Positions 37,641 to 51,595 of a stretch of DNA of 64,000 nt are shown here, in pieces (the first letter of the stretch is position 1; each line of letters begins with the position of its first letter). The notes under the pieces were generated by a model that worked only from the letters and a program-made list of their open reading frames with translations, made no database searches and had not been told where the DNA came from. The stretch spans positions 104,941,027 through 105,005,026 of the forward strand of contig OW121856.1 of the NCBI GenBank assembly GCA_933228895.1. Direction: 5' to 3'. The stretch comes from Platycnemis pennipes (taxonomy: Eukaryota; Arthropoda; Insecta; Odonata; Platycnemididae). A program made the translations under genes and the position numbers.

Positions 37641-38753
37641 ATGAAGATTTTCCTTACTTCCAAGGTTGTAATTCATTAAGACTCGAATACTCCTCTAGTA
37701 AGCTTAAATGTAAGTCGCCTCTTCTTGCGATGGAATCTACTAGTTGGATACTCATTTTTGCAACACCTCGGTAGACCGGAAGTTAAATATGGTGCTGTAA
37801 ATTACCTTCTCCTTTCTGTAATGAAATTATGCTGAGGGTTATTCATTTATGAGTCAATAGTTTCTGTGATTTAGCCAAATCATAAGATAGCCGTCAAAGA
37901 TTGGAGTCCAACTTGTATTGTGTTGGTGTTAGCTGATATTAAAAATTTTTCAGCCCATTGTTCACCCGCTCTTCTTCCTTTTGTGATAAATAGTTGTGCT
38001 AGTGTGGTGAGGCTTGAATTCGATGGCATGAGTGAGATACGGACGTCCATATCTGGGGACCGTGGTATGCTTTTTCTTTTGCCGGCAGTACAATGGTAAG
38101 CGAGGTGTACGCCCATTATAGTCTCTGGCGTCGGAGAGGTGAGGAAATGCGGTAGGTAGTAATGAAGTATCGACGAATTAGGTTGTGATAAGGTGCGATT
38201 GATAAGCAGCTCGACCGATCCAGGCGAATATAAATCGGCTGTTGGTCGTATACGTGGGTTGGCTGTCACAACCCTTTCATCGGCCCTTTCTCGGCCAATC
38301 CCAGGGGCGTTGGTGTGGGGGTTGAGGCGGCCTGGAGGGGGCGCGCTGGTGGAACAGGTTGTCATGGCCAGACGGGCGGCCGGAGAAACGAGGGGAGGGG
38401 GGAAGGGGTGGGTGGCAGGAGTTGTGGTTGTGCTTCCATTTGAGTCTGCTCGCCGGAAGGCCCTTCGTCGCTGCACCGACCACTCTCCTGCATCGCCAAT
38501 GAGGGGATCCCCGCATTATACCTACCATACTCACCCCAGGTCCCACCATCCTTGCGGGCACGTACTGTCGGCTTAGGCACACCCCACCGACAAGTCGCCT
38601 GGATGAATTGGAATAGCGGTCGGAATTAATTTTACGTCCCGTTAATTGGGCAGAATTCATAACTGTTCACTTTTGGTTTTGTGGATATGTTACAAATAAT
38701 TTTCAAGGCCTTATGTGAAACTTGGAAAGTTAATTTTAGCTTGGGAGACAGAG
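37641..38753. other. GC-rich patch (38260-38600), no gene recognised
   Basis: Frames of up to 198 codons on both strands coincide with the GC-rich patch; the compositions are low-complexity (proline/arginine/serine). Confidence 0.5.
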
Positions 38754-38755
38754 TA

Positions 38756-39179
38756 CAGTCAAACTCGGATATAACGAGTTCCAAGGGACCAAATGCTTTT
38801 GCTCGTAATATCCGTTACTCGTTATATCCGTTACGAGTAGCAACATGTACTGTCACTCACTGTCTTTCCCTCTCGCACGCGCTCACACACATACTATTCT
38901 TATGCAGAGGTGATAAAGTAACAAGGATTAATATAAGATGATTGAAATTACAAAATGAACAATTTATTCAGTAAACTATCCACATACATGCTAAGTATAC
39001 GAGAAAAAGTCCTTGGTACGACAGTACAGCCACTGCTCGTTCATTTGGACTAAAGGTTTGCTCGTTTTAATCGTTATATATTGCTCATAAAATGCATTAT
39101 TTCCAAACAACCCTTCTCTCTTTCCTCGCAATAGCCGAGATTTCGTTTTAACCGTGCTCGTTATAATTGAGTTTGACTG
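38756..39179. mobile_element. pogo/Tigger-type MITE
   Basis: The left end CAGTCAAACTCGGATATAAC and the complement of the right end (CAGTCAAACTCAATTATAAC) form terminal inverted repeats of about 24 bp, flanked by TA at 38754-38755 and 39180-39181. CAGT...TATAACGA ends with TA duplication are typical of the pogo branch of Tc1/mariner. The 424-bp interior has no transposase. Near the left end, cgttactcgttatatccgtt repeats the TIR word internally. Confidence 0.85.
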
Positions 39180-39181
39180 TA

Positions 39182-42100
39182 CTTACTCTTATCCGAATAC
39201 TCTAATCCGAAGTGTTTCGTTCAAATTACCTTTCGGTGACTACAGCTTATTAATAGCTTATTATCGTGCATTAACTCTCATAATCGTCGAGTTCTGTCAT
39301 TTATCTTCTAGGAAATCACGCTAACGCTTTCAAGGACCCTCCTCCAATCCCCCGGATTAATTTCGAAACAGCTGTGAGTGAAAATCCTGCATTCGATGGC
39401 GTGAAATGAAATTCACCACTCTTTTGAAGGGCGTAATCGTACGGTTCGTTGGAATTAGGCTTTCGGGTTATTGCAGTTCGTGCCGTTTCCGTTGTTTATT
39501 CAGGCAGGTTTTGGCCAACTCCGGCCTGGGTTTACACTGTCATGTCATGTTTCGGCGGTCAGTGGCTGGTCGAGACTTAACCTTCTAGTGAGGTAGAGCT
39601 TGTCTGTAAGATTGTCGCATTTTTCTCGCAATTAATGTGGCTCGTCTGTCGAAAATTTTTTCGGCGGAAATCGTAATGGTAGTTTCATATATGAAATAGC
39701 ATGTATGCAATGACCCCATTCACAACGAGATCCCGTGACTACCCGAAAAAACCCTCTTGATATAAATATTTGGAAATTATTTTCAAAATTTAAATTACAT
39801 AGGTAATGGTGCGCTAAATTTGTTTCCCTTAGTATTCCCTATCCACGAGACCCAGTGATAAGTGAGAAACGAATTTTATGAATTATTTTTGAAATTAATA
39901 TTTTATTATGTTGTACAAAATTTATATTCCAAGTTTCATTCATTCTCAAAATTTATTCCAAGTATTTTCGGTAGCGTGGGAAGGTTACGTCGAACCATCG
40001 TCGTAAATAGCTAGAGATAATTTTTCCGTACAATCGCCATAAGTATGTGACGTAATGGCCGAACTTTCAGTTTACGTTGGAGCCTCCTGAAATATAGGAG
40101 ATCATCTTTTTGTTTGTCGAGTTGAAAGTTTTTCCCCGCTTTCGCTGGTCCAATGAGGAGTCAGTGGCCTTACCAGAGAAGAGGGTCTGTGCGTTTGGCG
40201 AAAGCGGTTCGTGCGGCATAGTCAGCAGCCTCTTCCTTGACCGCTGGTCCGTTCCGCTTCACATTAGGGTCTCCGCCGCGACTACCCCGACTTGCCTGCT
40301 TCCTCCTCTCGTGGGAAGCGCAGGAACGAATGCGATCCTTATCCATTCCCCGTTTTCTCTCGTCGGCTGCCGTCGCGATTTCCCCCACCTACCCTGCTGC
40401 CCATCGGGACGTTGCAGCGATGAGCGTGCGGCCCGCCGCACTGACCCAGTGAGGCCGAGATGGTCTCGCACGCGGCCCACTCCCTTACTCGCTCCCTCCC
40501 TTATCTCTCTCCGAGCGCGAAGTTGGGCGAACTCAAGGAGATCGTTTTCTTTCAAGAGTTTTGTGTGGCGGAAGTCCCGCTCCCGAAGAGTAGTTGATTC
40601 TGTTAAAAAAATCTAAGAACAATCTTGAGTTTCCCTCTAAAAAAAGTCAGTTGTGTAATTAAAGACTATTAAAGACAAGTAAGTTGTGTAATTGCATGGT
40701 AAACGCCCATGTTTTTGCGTCATCGTACTAGTCGTGGATGACTATTTTCACCTTGTTCACACATACCTTTAGCATCTATGTATTAAAATTCATGAAGATG
40801 TGGAGAAAAATTTAGGGAAGGAAATTATTGCGATAATGTACCGGTTTTTTTCCAGAGTGGGTCAGTTACTGCTGGCTCCTTTGGAAATTACTGACCGTAG
40901 CCATGCCTTTACACATATACATGTTTGTGATTATTAGGAAAGTTAAGTCTTTCCTGTTTTGCCTTTTTAAAGTATGGAATATGCATGCTTAAAAATTGTA
41001 AATCACCCTTTGAATGCCAAAGTTCATCGTTGCTATGTAAAAAATCGTATTCTTCTATAGCGTCACTAAAATGGTGCAAGTCGTTTAGAGCCACGATTTC
41101 TGAATCCAACTTATTTTCAGGTGACCCTCTAAACCGCTTCATTTAGCACATTCGGTTTGTTGGTTTCCCTTAATTCTGTCGTTCTAATGGAAAAAATCTT
41201 AAGCACGGTAGTATTTTCCCGATTCTTTTTTCACCATTAAATCATTTTGGCATAGAATTGACCTACGTTAGAAGAGCATTTAAACTGCTGTGGGCGAGAT
41301 GCGCTGAAGGTGCATGACAAATCGATTGTACTACTGTCGTATTCCGAAGGAATGCTTGTCAACGCCTGGCCGTGGAGTTAATGTCCATATTCTTCGAGTC
41401 GGCAGGTTCATTGGCAGGAAGAAAGTTTACTAATCAACGACTGCACGAAAGGAAAGCTGCTGCTCCCGTGCGGTTGATGCCCGACTGGCTACCGAAGCCA
41501 TATAAATTTGGCGTCCCCAAGGAATACAGCAGCTCCAGCTTCGCGCGCGAGACTGGTTTTTCCTCGGCTCTGGAAGCGTCAGGTGGCGATGGTGCTGGTG
41601 CTCGCATCTTGGTCGTGGAGAGGGGCGCATCGTTTGGATGGAAGCGGGTGCAGTGGGGACGCTGGTGGCATGTCGATGTCGCCGGATTATGTACTCGTAA
41701 ATCTAGGCAGAAAAATCAGCTTTTGCATTGTTTGACTCAAAATAGGGTTGCTGCCTTCCTCGCCCTTTCCTTTTCCTACTCAGGGTAAGGGCCTCAACCC
41801 CCATTTCAAGTGCGTGATGCCGAACACTGGCGTGCAATCGTATCGAAAGGTGGGCGTGGGAAACCTTGATCCGTTCCCGACTGTATAACCCACTCACATT
41901 TGAATATGCGGTGAGGAAAACGTGCCCAGGTGCTCGAGAAGCAAGGAAATTTTTTAAAAATACGTTTGAGCTGGAAATGGATTTTTTTTCTCTTCTTATT
42001 TGTGATTAACGACTCAAGGACATAGTGTCGTATAGAAAATCTGGAATGAGTTTGGTTTTCTTTAATTATCTCTCTCTTTCTCCTTCTCATTTCTGTCGTC

Positions 42101-45100
42101 AGTTGCATGCAAGCCTAAAACGATATTGATTGGGTCGTTCCCACTCAGCTTTATTGGCAAAAATTGTGGAAATTGTGAAAAAGAATACTATTAGTAATTA
42201 AAAATTGTAATTTTAACAATTTCTAATATTTGGGTGTAATTTGCAAAACGTTTTTTGTTTGAGTTTTAGTGTGCAGTTAATGCTAAATTTTAGGTCCGCA
42301 ATGTTTCTTTCATAATCGTTGAGATTAAAAGTTTGGAATAATGCACCGCTCTGTTTATGTTCTATTCACTGCCGTATCTGCGAGGGATAAATGTCCTTGT
42401 TATCGGTTGTGGGTATTATTAAACGCGTCTCATTTCGAGTTAATCCTCCCGCCTGTTTCCTACTTTCAAAGCCGTATCTATCTGCGATCTAATCGAAATC
42501 TCTATACTCCGGTCGTGTTACGAATAAAAATGTTAGTCCCAAAAAGAGTACACCCTTGAGATAAAGAAAAATGAAGGGCTCTTGCGTTCACTGCTGGCCT
42601 CGAGGAGCTAATGGAAATGTATGTATATATTGGCAGAATCGACGATGAATGAAAGGTACTCCCGATGTGGTAGTTTTAGAGCATCCCTTCGCTCTATCCG
42701 CGAAATCAATTAAGTTGGCCAACTTGCTAATCGCCATTCTGATCTATTGCTCAAACCATGTTTTTCGCAGATACATCTAATCGTAAAAAAATATTGATAC
42801 CGTGGCACCGTCTAAATTTTCCTTTTGAACATGATGAACGCCGATACCACTGGTGTGTTCGCCTAAATTTTTTCAAGTCATTCATTGACTTGAAAACATT
42901 TTTGATGTGGAGGGCCATGTTGAGGAGGGTTGCCACTGAAGTGGTGGTCCCCCCCCCCCCCCTAGTTCTTTGGGGCGCCGTGTGGAATCGGATCTCCGGG
43001 GGCCCTGGGAGGGACGGGGGGTGCAAGGGGCGGCGGGGGTGGGAGGGAGACAGGTGAAGCGTAGGCGATTTTTCGAAGGGTGGAAAGCGATCGTGGTGGG
43101 TCGGCCGGGTGAGGGACGCCTCCTGAGGTTTCGACCCTTGGGAGCCGTGGGAAACACGGGGAGTTTCGATCGCGAAAATTACTTCCCGTAACGAGCGTTC
43201 GTCTGTATATCCTCTCTATGCGCTATAAAATTACCGTCTGTCGGATCTGTTGTTTAGCGAGTTTTTAAACATCGACTATATTGAAATCCTTTCCTATTTA
43301 ATTCAGATTTATTGCTAGAGTGCAATCATGCGACGAAATTCTGTTATTATGAAATCTAAAGGCGTGGTATCAGGCGAAGTATCGATGCCAGTGACTGCAA
43401 GTCTTGCAGAAGGAATTTAAGAGGAGGATATAGACTGACATGTGTAGAGTGGTATTGCGATATCATAGTTGGTGTTGGATAGGAGCTGCGGAGGCGGAGA
43501 TTAGGTCATTGTGGGTGGGTCTGCTATGGGGGAGGGAGACGTGATTAGCAGAGAAGGGGTGTGATGAAGGTGATGTCATTAATATGTTGGCACTCATCGG
43601 ATTCACTTTGTGGAACTGTGGCTTGTTGAGTACACATTGAGATGTCTTCCTCGTTTTAATAATGTGTTATTCGTCCATCGCTCTTGAGATAATGTTTGAA
43701 ATTGATGGAAATCTTAAAATAAAAATGTTATTTAATTTTCCAAGAGAGAAATCGAGGTCCTATTGAAAATTGTTGGAAACCACTGGATATATCCCATCAA
43801 GAATTATGTCCACCCTTAACGCCTCACTAATTCCTCCGAGATATATTTCCAATTTAGAGTCTACCTCATATATTACCCTATAGTTGCATTTTTAAGCTTT
43901 GATTGTTGATGCTAATATGTTTTAATCGCTAAAGCACAACGTCTTAAGCCACCGCACGTATGTTAAAAATTCTCACTCGTATCGGAGGATCGCTCAATAT
44001 TTGTGTCCAAATCGTGGAAATATTTTTTTTAATCCATACCGAATGCGTTAAATGTGGACAATCAGAAGTTGTTAGTGCGTAATGTTGTGAAATTGAAGTG
44101 TAGCTGCCACCGCCTATAGTTAGGACTACCCGCTACTTTCCTAGCTATGTCTCCTGCCGATAGCTGCAGACAATACGTAATAAGAGTGGCGTACTGCGAC
44201 ACAAGTAAAATCAGCTCTTGTATACTATTTTGCCAGATTCTGGTAATTATTTAACTCCTGTGTTTGATTTATATCCAGTCCTCTGTTTTTATCCTGGCCA
44301 TGCATTTGGCTGGGTTCCCTTTCCCTTACGGTTCTGCTCAACTCCCTTGTCCACCGGATGTCCCGGAAAGGGGACAGACCTTTTCCCTCGCCCCACCCTT
44401 GCCTCGGCGGTGGGCCTCCTCTCCATTGACCACAACCCCTCACTTTCAAAATAGGGTGGCAACGGTAAATTAAAGTCAGGCACCCATGAAATACTGGTAT
44501 TATTACTTCTATGCGCTTATGGGCTTAGTCTACCCCAACACTGTCTAATCAATATGCCACAATGGTATCGGCTTTAAAGATTTTTCTCTTTTGATATAAA
44601 ATACCTCTTGAACCCACTGGTTATAAATTTGTTTTTTCCATCTGTTGAGTTTGACAGATTCTTCGTTAATTATGAGCTTAATCCCGAAAAATAGTTGACA
44701 TCGGTGTTGTAATTCGCTTTGTGTTATTCCCAGGCGCTATACCATCAAACCGAAAATCATGGAAGGTGAGGTTGTCATGTCGGTCACGTTTTATGTGGTA
44801 GTTGAAGGATATGCCCTCGAAGATTACTGTGCATTGTGCTGCTTCGAACATAAACGTGTATTGGGCAACTCGGATATAGAGTGGATTTAAAAAGTTACCT
44901 TTTCTTGATGCACGAGGAAATTTAGTGCTGACCATGAATCGTTGAAACGCGAGGATATGAACTCGAGTGGGAAAGGGAGAACCAAAAGTAGATTTGTAGA
45001 TCAAGGCGGGAGGTGTACTAGAAGTCAGTTAAGGCTTAAGTGGTGAATGAGAATTGGGCAAGATGTCATAATTCCTTCACAGTTGAGCTTTATTGGCAAG

Positions 45101-46155
45101 TAAACAAGATTTCAGCTGTCGGTGAATGAATAAATGGTTCGTATGTTCAATCTTAGGAAACTCTCAAAACCCACCACAACGTTATTCGCGTTTGGAGGAC
45201 AGTGAACAACTGTCTTCTGTTTTAATTTATAAAATTCTTTGTTGATTTCTATGTCGTTGCAGTTGTTCAGACGCCTGTAAGATTTTCCATTTGTAAGTGC
45301 CGCATTTTTTTCGTATTTCAACGTAAAATACTCATTCTACATGGTCAAAGCTGTGCAGTCTAATTTGAAGACAGATGAGTGATTTGCTGCTTACAAAAAT
45401 GTAACGACTTTTTTCATGTATGCATTTTAATATTAAGCTACTACTATTATTTTTATTAATAAGTGCTCTCTACATTTAATGGCGCCTTTTTGTGTGTTCT
45501 ATGCATGTAGTGTTATTGCCTAGGTGAGATGAGAGAGGAAATGGGTATTACTATTATCTCGCCAGTAATATTTTAACTCAATGGAATAACGGGTTGCAAT
45601 ACTTAATATGCTTTTAATTACCGAGCTTTGTGTAAGAGTAATGCCCGATTCTTGCCATGTATAATTTCAACAGTCAGCATTTCCGGGACCGATTCTGTCC
45701 ACCTGCGTACTGCAGCCGAAATAAATCGTTGCGCCTGTTCCTGCCGCAGCCTTTGTGCCATAGTATAGCTGAGTATTTATTGCAGGCAGCCTGCAGGGAT
45801 GTATGAAGGCTGGACGACTGGCGCTACTTTTAATGTACCTGCAGGATGACTATTATGATTGTTCTAATGAGTTACGTTTTTAATCATATTCCTCTGGTAA
45901 TTCAGCGTTAAAAGTTTGGCGTGTATGCAGTGTGTCCTTTATGTGAGTTGGCGGAATGGGGTAATTTGACGATGACAAACTAGCCGAAATGCTTCAAAAA
46001 CTCATGCGTACCCTACCAGTATTTGTGTATTCCGCTCCATTACTGTTAGGATAGAGTTATTTTAAATCTACCATTCGGTAGTTTATTTCTCTAATTTTTT
46101 GTTTATAATCAAATGGACAATAAATAGATAGTTGTTGGAAGAAGGGTATGTATGT
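39182..46155. other. Long non-coding stretch with GC-rich patches
   Basis: GC-rich patches occur at 40160-40580, 41430-41690 and 42940-43190, the last including a C15 run. Frames of 138-168 codons coincide with these patches. The 77-codon minus frame at 40909-41142 looks protein-like (DLHHFSDAIEEYDFL) but could not be identified. Confidence 0.5.
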
Positions 46156-46336
46156 GCGATATATCGTTTGCTATATGTCTTGATATCGCGATATCACCAT
46201 ATTCTCCAATGCGCGATATCAACCGATATCCCGGTAGCACTGATATTCGACATTAACCGATAATCGAATTGAACCGATCGCGATACATTGCCATATCCTG
46301 ATATCAACCGGTATCAAGCTGTATCCTTCGATATTA
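46156..46336. repeat. CGATATC-rich cluster
   Basis: The 181 bp contain about nine copies of CGATA or its complement, many inside gatatc palindromes (tgatatcgcgatatca, gcgatatcaaccgatatc). In flies CGATA clusters bind BEAF-32 and TATCGATA binds DREF. Here it could equally be a degenerate satellite or a transposon end. It directly precedes a GC-rich patch (46370-46740). Confidence 0.5.
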
Positions 46337-49300
46337 CCAATTTACATCGCAAAAGCGTCGACATATCGAAACAGCATGTCGCACAGCTCTGAGATTCTCT
46401 TAGGGGTTCTCGCGGCGGGGCCCGAAAGGCCGAAAGGCCTGGCCCTCGGGTGGATATAGGGCCGCGCCTTCCTCGGGATGCCTTTCTCCGCGGCCACTTT
46501 TCCCACGTCCACTTTCTCGGGCCGCTCCCTTCCTTTCACTTTAAATGGGAAGTCGCAGTTTGTTTTCATACTTCCGATCGAAGCGCTCACTCCCGTTTTA
46601 ATACGTTTTTACGCGGCCCCGTGACCGCCAGTAGTGTCCGTCCTTTTTCGGCGCCATCGCGCTTCCTTTTTTGGTGCTGCATTCTGGTCGGCCAAAAGTT
46701 CGGGGAACCACAGTTGCGGAGATGCTGGCCCATCTGAAATTCTAGTCTCTGGAGAGTGAGGGGTATGTTTGTAGTGGTTGAATGTGATTTTGGTGAATGA
46801 GCGTCGACTGATTGAGGATTGGATTCTGCCGTTCTTTCCTAGCGTTTTGAATTTTCAAACTCCTCTAGTATTACTCTGATTTACAAACTTTGTTTTGATT
46901 TAAATCCCTCATATTTCCCCATAAAGGAGCAGTTTGAAAACAAATTCTAATAACATTTACGCCACCTCAGCGAAATAAGTGAAAGATAAGAGAGCGTCAA
47001 TTGTCACCTTGTTATCAAGGATTTGAACACAGCTATTTGACCCTCAAAGAAAATCCAGTTGAGTTATGGGATCCTCTTTCTGATTTACAGCACGGTATCT
47101 AATGCTATGGCATTGTTTTCATCTAATTAAATCATGTACTTGTCAGTTAAAAGTTCTATGGTGGCTGTTTTTTTTTTTGACCTGATTCTTTACCACCTCT
47201 CCCTTCACGTACAAGGTTTCTACTGCAAAACCGTGCGTAGCTAACATTCTTTTCTTTTGGATCATTGGGCGTGTATACTATCTGGGTGGTATTTATTCCT
47301 ATTATATTATGTCTGTCGGCATTGAAATTAGATCTGCAGGCCTTAAACCTGCTCGTTTGATATCTGCCTGTTCAGAGAAGGTCACGGAAGCTGATCCATT
47401 CTTGAAGCCTGTCACTCTGCGGTCTTCCTGCCTCTATGGAATTCGTTGGGGATATCGCTATCGGTATTATGCTAAAAAAAATAATATGCAAATATCGGTG
47501 CTGCCCGGAAGTTAATCTTTTGTATTACGGAAGAGGTGTGAATACTTCATGAATGCAGTGTTATTCCCGCGATAAAAACTCACTTTAGTGTACCCGAAAA
47601 ATGTCGTACCATCAATCTTCTCATAGCAACATTTATGCGATGTTTACACTTTAATATGTAGCTGTCTTGAATGCATAAATTACACAATTTCAACGATGGA
47701 AGATGTTTTAGAGTGGAGATACTGTACATACAACTCGGTCCTGCACTGTTTCCTCTACTTCTGTCGTCGTGGATAACTGTCACGACATATATCTTGTTCA
47801 TGCACCGTTTGTGAAGTTCACTCAGGATTTGAGTTCAAATATTTTTATTATTTGCTATTATATATTTGAATACGACTTTGTTGTACATAGTTCTAAATGC
47901 TTGCCTCCCTAGTTATCGAGTATCATACAAGGCTCGAGGCTACAAAGCTTCGTTGTCTGCTGGTTTTGAATTACAAAGGGCTAACTTCAGGGAGAGAAGC
48001 GGACTGCAGGGATGTAGTGGGAATTATCGGATTGAAAGATGCCCCGCTGTGGTCCAAAATCGTAGCCCAATGGATTCGAGGGTCAAAATCTCTATCTCCA
48101 GGCACTTGTTCGTGTTTGTGGCGAATTGAAGCAGCGCTGCCGACCGCAGCGTACCAATTTCGAAACGGAACCGCGGAGAGTTGGGGACTCATCCAGATCC
48201 ACTCGTGGTTTTCGGAGACCACTTCACGTATCTGAGCTCATTGATGGTGTGTTCTCACCTCCTCCATCGGGTCTGACTCAACCGCTCCTCGCTTTTCTGG
48301 GAATCTCTCGGCGGGACGCGTGAGAAGTGAAAATCCGCGCCTGGCGAAGTGTGCGCCGTAATTTCCTGCGTGGGATGTTATTGCGGGTGGGAGCGGTGGC
48401 GCATGGCATGACGGGTGTGTTGTCATCGAGTGCTGGCCGCTTCCCCTTCGTTGAGCTAATCGCTGTTGGCCGAAGGCGGCTCTTTGAACAGTACCAACCA
48501 CGCTCCGGAAACTCCCTGAAATCGAAATTTGCTTCGAAAAAAAGTGTCACCTCGTCGAACGAGGTTACCTTCGTACCGGAAAAATAGAAAAGTTTCCTCA
48601 CATGCATTTTCCTTAATTGTCCCACGGCTCAATTTTTTATCTCAACTTTCTTCAGGTCACTCTCTTTTAACGCCTTGCCAGATTACCTTCCAGCCTTTTA
48701 ACGAAACTTATCACTCATTTCTCAACACGTTTCCACACGTGGTTGAATGACGTACAGGACTTGTGCTAAAATGAATTAGATACGTGAGAACTCATTAAGG
48801 TGTGAGACACTGCAAAAAATATGAAAATAATCCGGGCGCGACGTAACGTTTTAAATTATGCAATCGGGAGAGGGAGTGGGAAACGATTTTATTTCCAAGT
48901 AAAACATTACGAGACGATGCAGTTGCTGCATGGGGCTGGTAGAAATGCAGTGATGGCAGGTTCCCAATATTTATATACGTTAGCTCGGCAGCCCTTGGCT
49001 TGCGGGACGGGTGAAATCGACACGTTTGGCGAGGTTGTCGCTGGCCATTATCGTCGGGGGGAGGAGGAAATTGAGTAGTGGCGTCCTTGGGATATTCATC
49101 GCTGTGGATTCTGCACCTGTTTCTCGGTATATGGGTTACACGACGCTACCTTAAAGACCGGTATGGCTTTCTACCTATTAAAGTTGAAGGCTGCTTGTCC
49201 GAATACTCCCTTGCTTGTGGGTGAGCTACTGTCAATCGATACTCCTCCCTTGGAGTGAACGCGTTTGCAAGTGACTTACTGGAAAAACTATATATTTTTT

Positions 49301-49950
49301 AAACTATTTACATGGTTGCGAAAATTCTGTCGAAGTGCCTCATGTAAAGGGGCGCTGGACTGATGAGGGTTTAACTAATCAAAAGAGCGGAGGGTTAATG
49401 TGCAGAAGTTTAGTTGGGTGAAGTTAGTTCCACCCCGGACTCTCTTGAAACTGGCGTGTTTGGAGGGTCTAAAGTTTTCCCCCGAGAGGACAAAAACTGA
49501 TCCTTAGCGAAGCGAAAATCTGAGTGGTAGTCGCCTCCCCGATATACCTGCCATGTATCTGCTCCGCTGCAGCAGAGAGTTGCCCGGATTAATTCACACC
49601 CTCGCCACTATCGTTGCTGGCGGGAAACAAAGTGAAAAAAGAAAGACCTGGAAGTATTGCGTTACCCGTCGAGGAAATCCCACCTTGCTGCCCATGAGAT
49701 TTTTTTCGTGTTTATTACTCGGATCTGTAACATAAATCCTGAGGTCGTTTCGTTGGGGTCGATGTGCGTGGTAAGCTAAAGGGATTGAACTTCCAAATGA
49801 AACTGATTTAATGCAACATTGTTATTTATCTGTAAATATGAATCCGCCACCCACAAGGCTAATTTTTATAATCTGAACGTGAGTGAAAACTTATCTTTGT
49901 TTGAACTTTTACCCTATGTGAATCATGTGATGCGAAACGTGAACTGTAAC
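46337..49950. other. GC-rich patches, no gene recognised
   Basis: GC-rich patches lie at 46370-46740 and 48050-48500. Open frames there run in several phases and show no conserved domain. Confidence 0.5.
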
Positions 49951-50420
49951 TCTATCTACATCTTTGTAATACCCTGCAAGCTACCATAAAGGTGTGTGGC
50001 AGGGGGTAAATTCTCACCAAACATGCACTACATATCATAAATAAATATGATTAGTATTTATATACTGTTCTAAACTTCAATATTTAAAAAAATATCAAAA
50101 AAGGTAAGCCGAAATGCAAAAACATTCTGTTATTGGGTTATCTTCAAGTCCTTATACCAACATGCAGCTACCAATGTTATCCATTGCCACACTCGTATTG
50201 GATATATTTACCGTTATTCATATCTCTAATTGTACGAGGAAAAAAGGACATCTTGAATCCGTCAGTTCGGCAATCAATTTCCCTAATTTTGTGATCGTGG
50301 TCCTGTCTACCATAGTAAGTTGGGGTTCGCAAAATATTTTTGACATCATCTCTGAAAATATGGTCTTGGAATTTGTTTAAGAGATTAAGCTTACATTTGA
50401 ACCTGCGATCTGACTCTATT
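49951..50420 (-). mobile_element. CR1/Jockey-type LINE 3' part, copy 4
   Basis: The tail (accctgcaagctaccataaa, then ggtgtgtggcaggggg) at 49970-50010 matches copies 1-3. Bases 50170-50410 match 30135-30345 closely (ccaatgttatccattgc, ggatatatttaccgttatt, gtcagttcggcaatcaattt). The reading frame is broken. This copy retains the 3' UTR segment deleted in copy 3. Confidence 0.85.
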
Positions 50421-51595
50421 TGGATTTCTGTAGAATTTTTTTTATCTCCTGATAAGTTTATTATTGGGAAATAATTAGTCTCGTCACCGCAATGTGATTA
50501 GTGAGTGTTATCCAGTATTTTTGCTCCAGTGGAATCAGTCCTTTTTACATATTTCCACGGCACACACGAATAGGTTCGTGTAGGCCAACGCCATGAGGAG
50601 CTATTTAGTGACGTAATTCTGGGTGAAGTTATAGAATCGTGGATAAGACGGGATAGTTTTATAGCGGCGTCGCGCTTGCAATTGTCTCGGGCGCAGCGCC
50701 CCTGTGGCGCTAATGCAGTCTGTTGAACCGCGGTGGTGTGCCCCTGGGAAGGAGGGTTGGTTACTTCCCGTCTCGCCCCCATCCGCGGTTTCCCAAGCGC
50801 CGCCCGCAAGGGAGCGGGGGCGGGCCGCAACGTCCGGCCCCCGAAAGGGCGGACCAGCGGCCCGCGCTTCCTCTCTCGAAAGGGCTTGTTGCTGGTTCGC
50901 GGGAGGGCGGCGCAGTGCATGGGCATGCCGTCCTTCCCTCCCTACTAATCGGGTGGGCTTCTCACGCAACCCACTCCCCTCCCTCCCCCCCAGTCGCACC
51001 TGAGCACGGCTCGCCGCCGCGGCCGGCAGTCGTGGCGGTGCTGTCCGTGCGAGCGGAAGGTGGTGTGGGTGGACTCGGCGCATCCTCGCCTGCGGTGCTC
51101 GTGTGTCTATTCTCACCCCCCTTCCTCCCCCTCCTCTCTGGTTTCTCTCCCGATGGTTGGCTCGCCTTCCGAGTCTAGTTGGACCGCGTCCTCCGGCTGG
51201 CCTTGACTCCCACATACCCATGGATAAAGCACCTGTCCCTCGTCGATTTGGACGCATCGTCTGTGGTGCTAGCTTTAGTGTGGGGAGATGACTGCATTTG
51301 CGTGGGCGCAGGACAGGGTTCCCGCGAGTGGTTGTTGTCGAGCATGTACTCGCCCATCTGTCGGCGAGAGTCACTCGTTTCCGGCGTCTGATTCGGAGGT
51401 CGCGCGTGATAGTGGCCAGAAATGGTGACGTTGACTGAGTGAAGGAGTAGTTCATGAGTTCCACCTGAGTTGTAGTGCGCTGCGATAGTGGGTGGTCTCG
51501 CGTCCGGGGACGCGTTCACCTGTTGCCCGTCGTGTGTGTGGATTTCCCGTGATTTCGTGAAGGAGTGCTCACGCGTGGCGGTCCCTTTCTGGCAA

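Noticed and set aside
40110..40616. 168-codon plus-strand frame
   Set aside because: Coincides with a GC-rich patch, with opposite-strand shadows of similar length and no recognisable family.
40909..41142. 77-codon minus-strand frame with protein-like composition
   Set aside because: No homologous family could be named and no start or splice context supports it.
41372..41788. 138-codon plus-strand frame
   Set aside because: Some stretches look protein-like, but no family was recognised and the frame follows local GC content; not enough to call a gene.
50601..51464. Longest open frame in the window (287 codons, minus strand)
   Set aside because: It lies in the CpG-rich island, has arginine/proline/alanine/glycine low complexity and no domain, and overlaps long frames on the other strand. 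GC-rich DNA lacks stop codons, so this is expected by chance.
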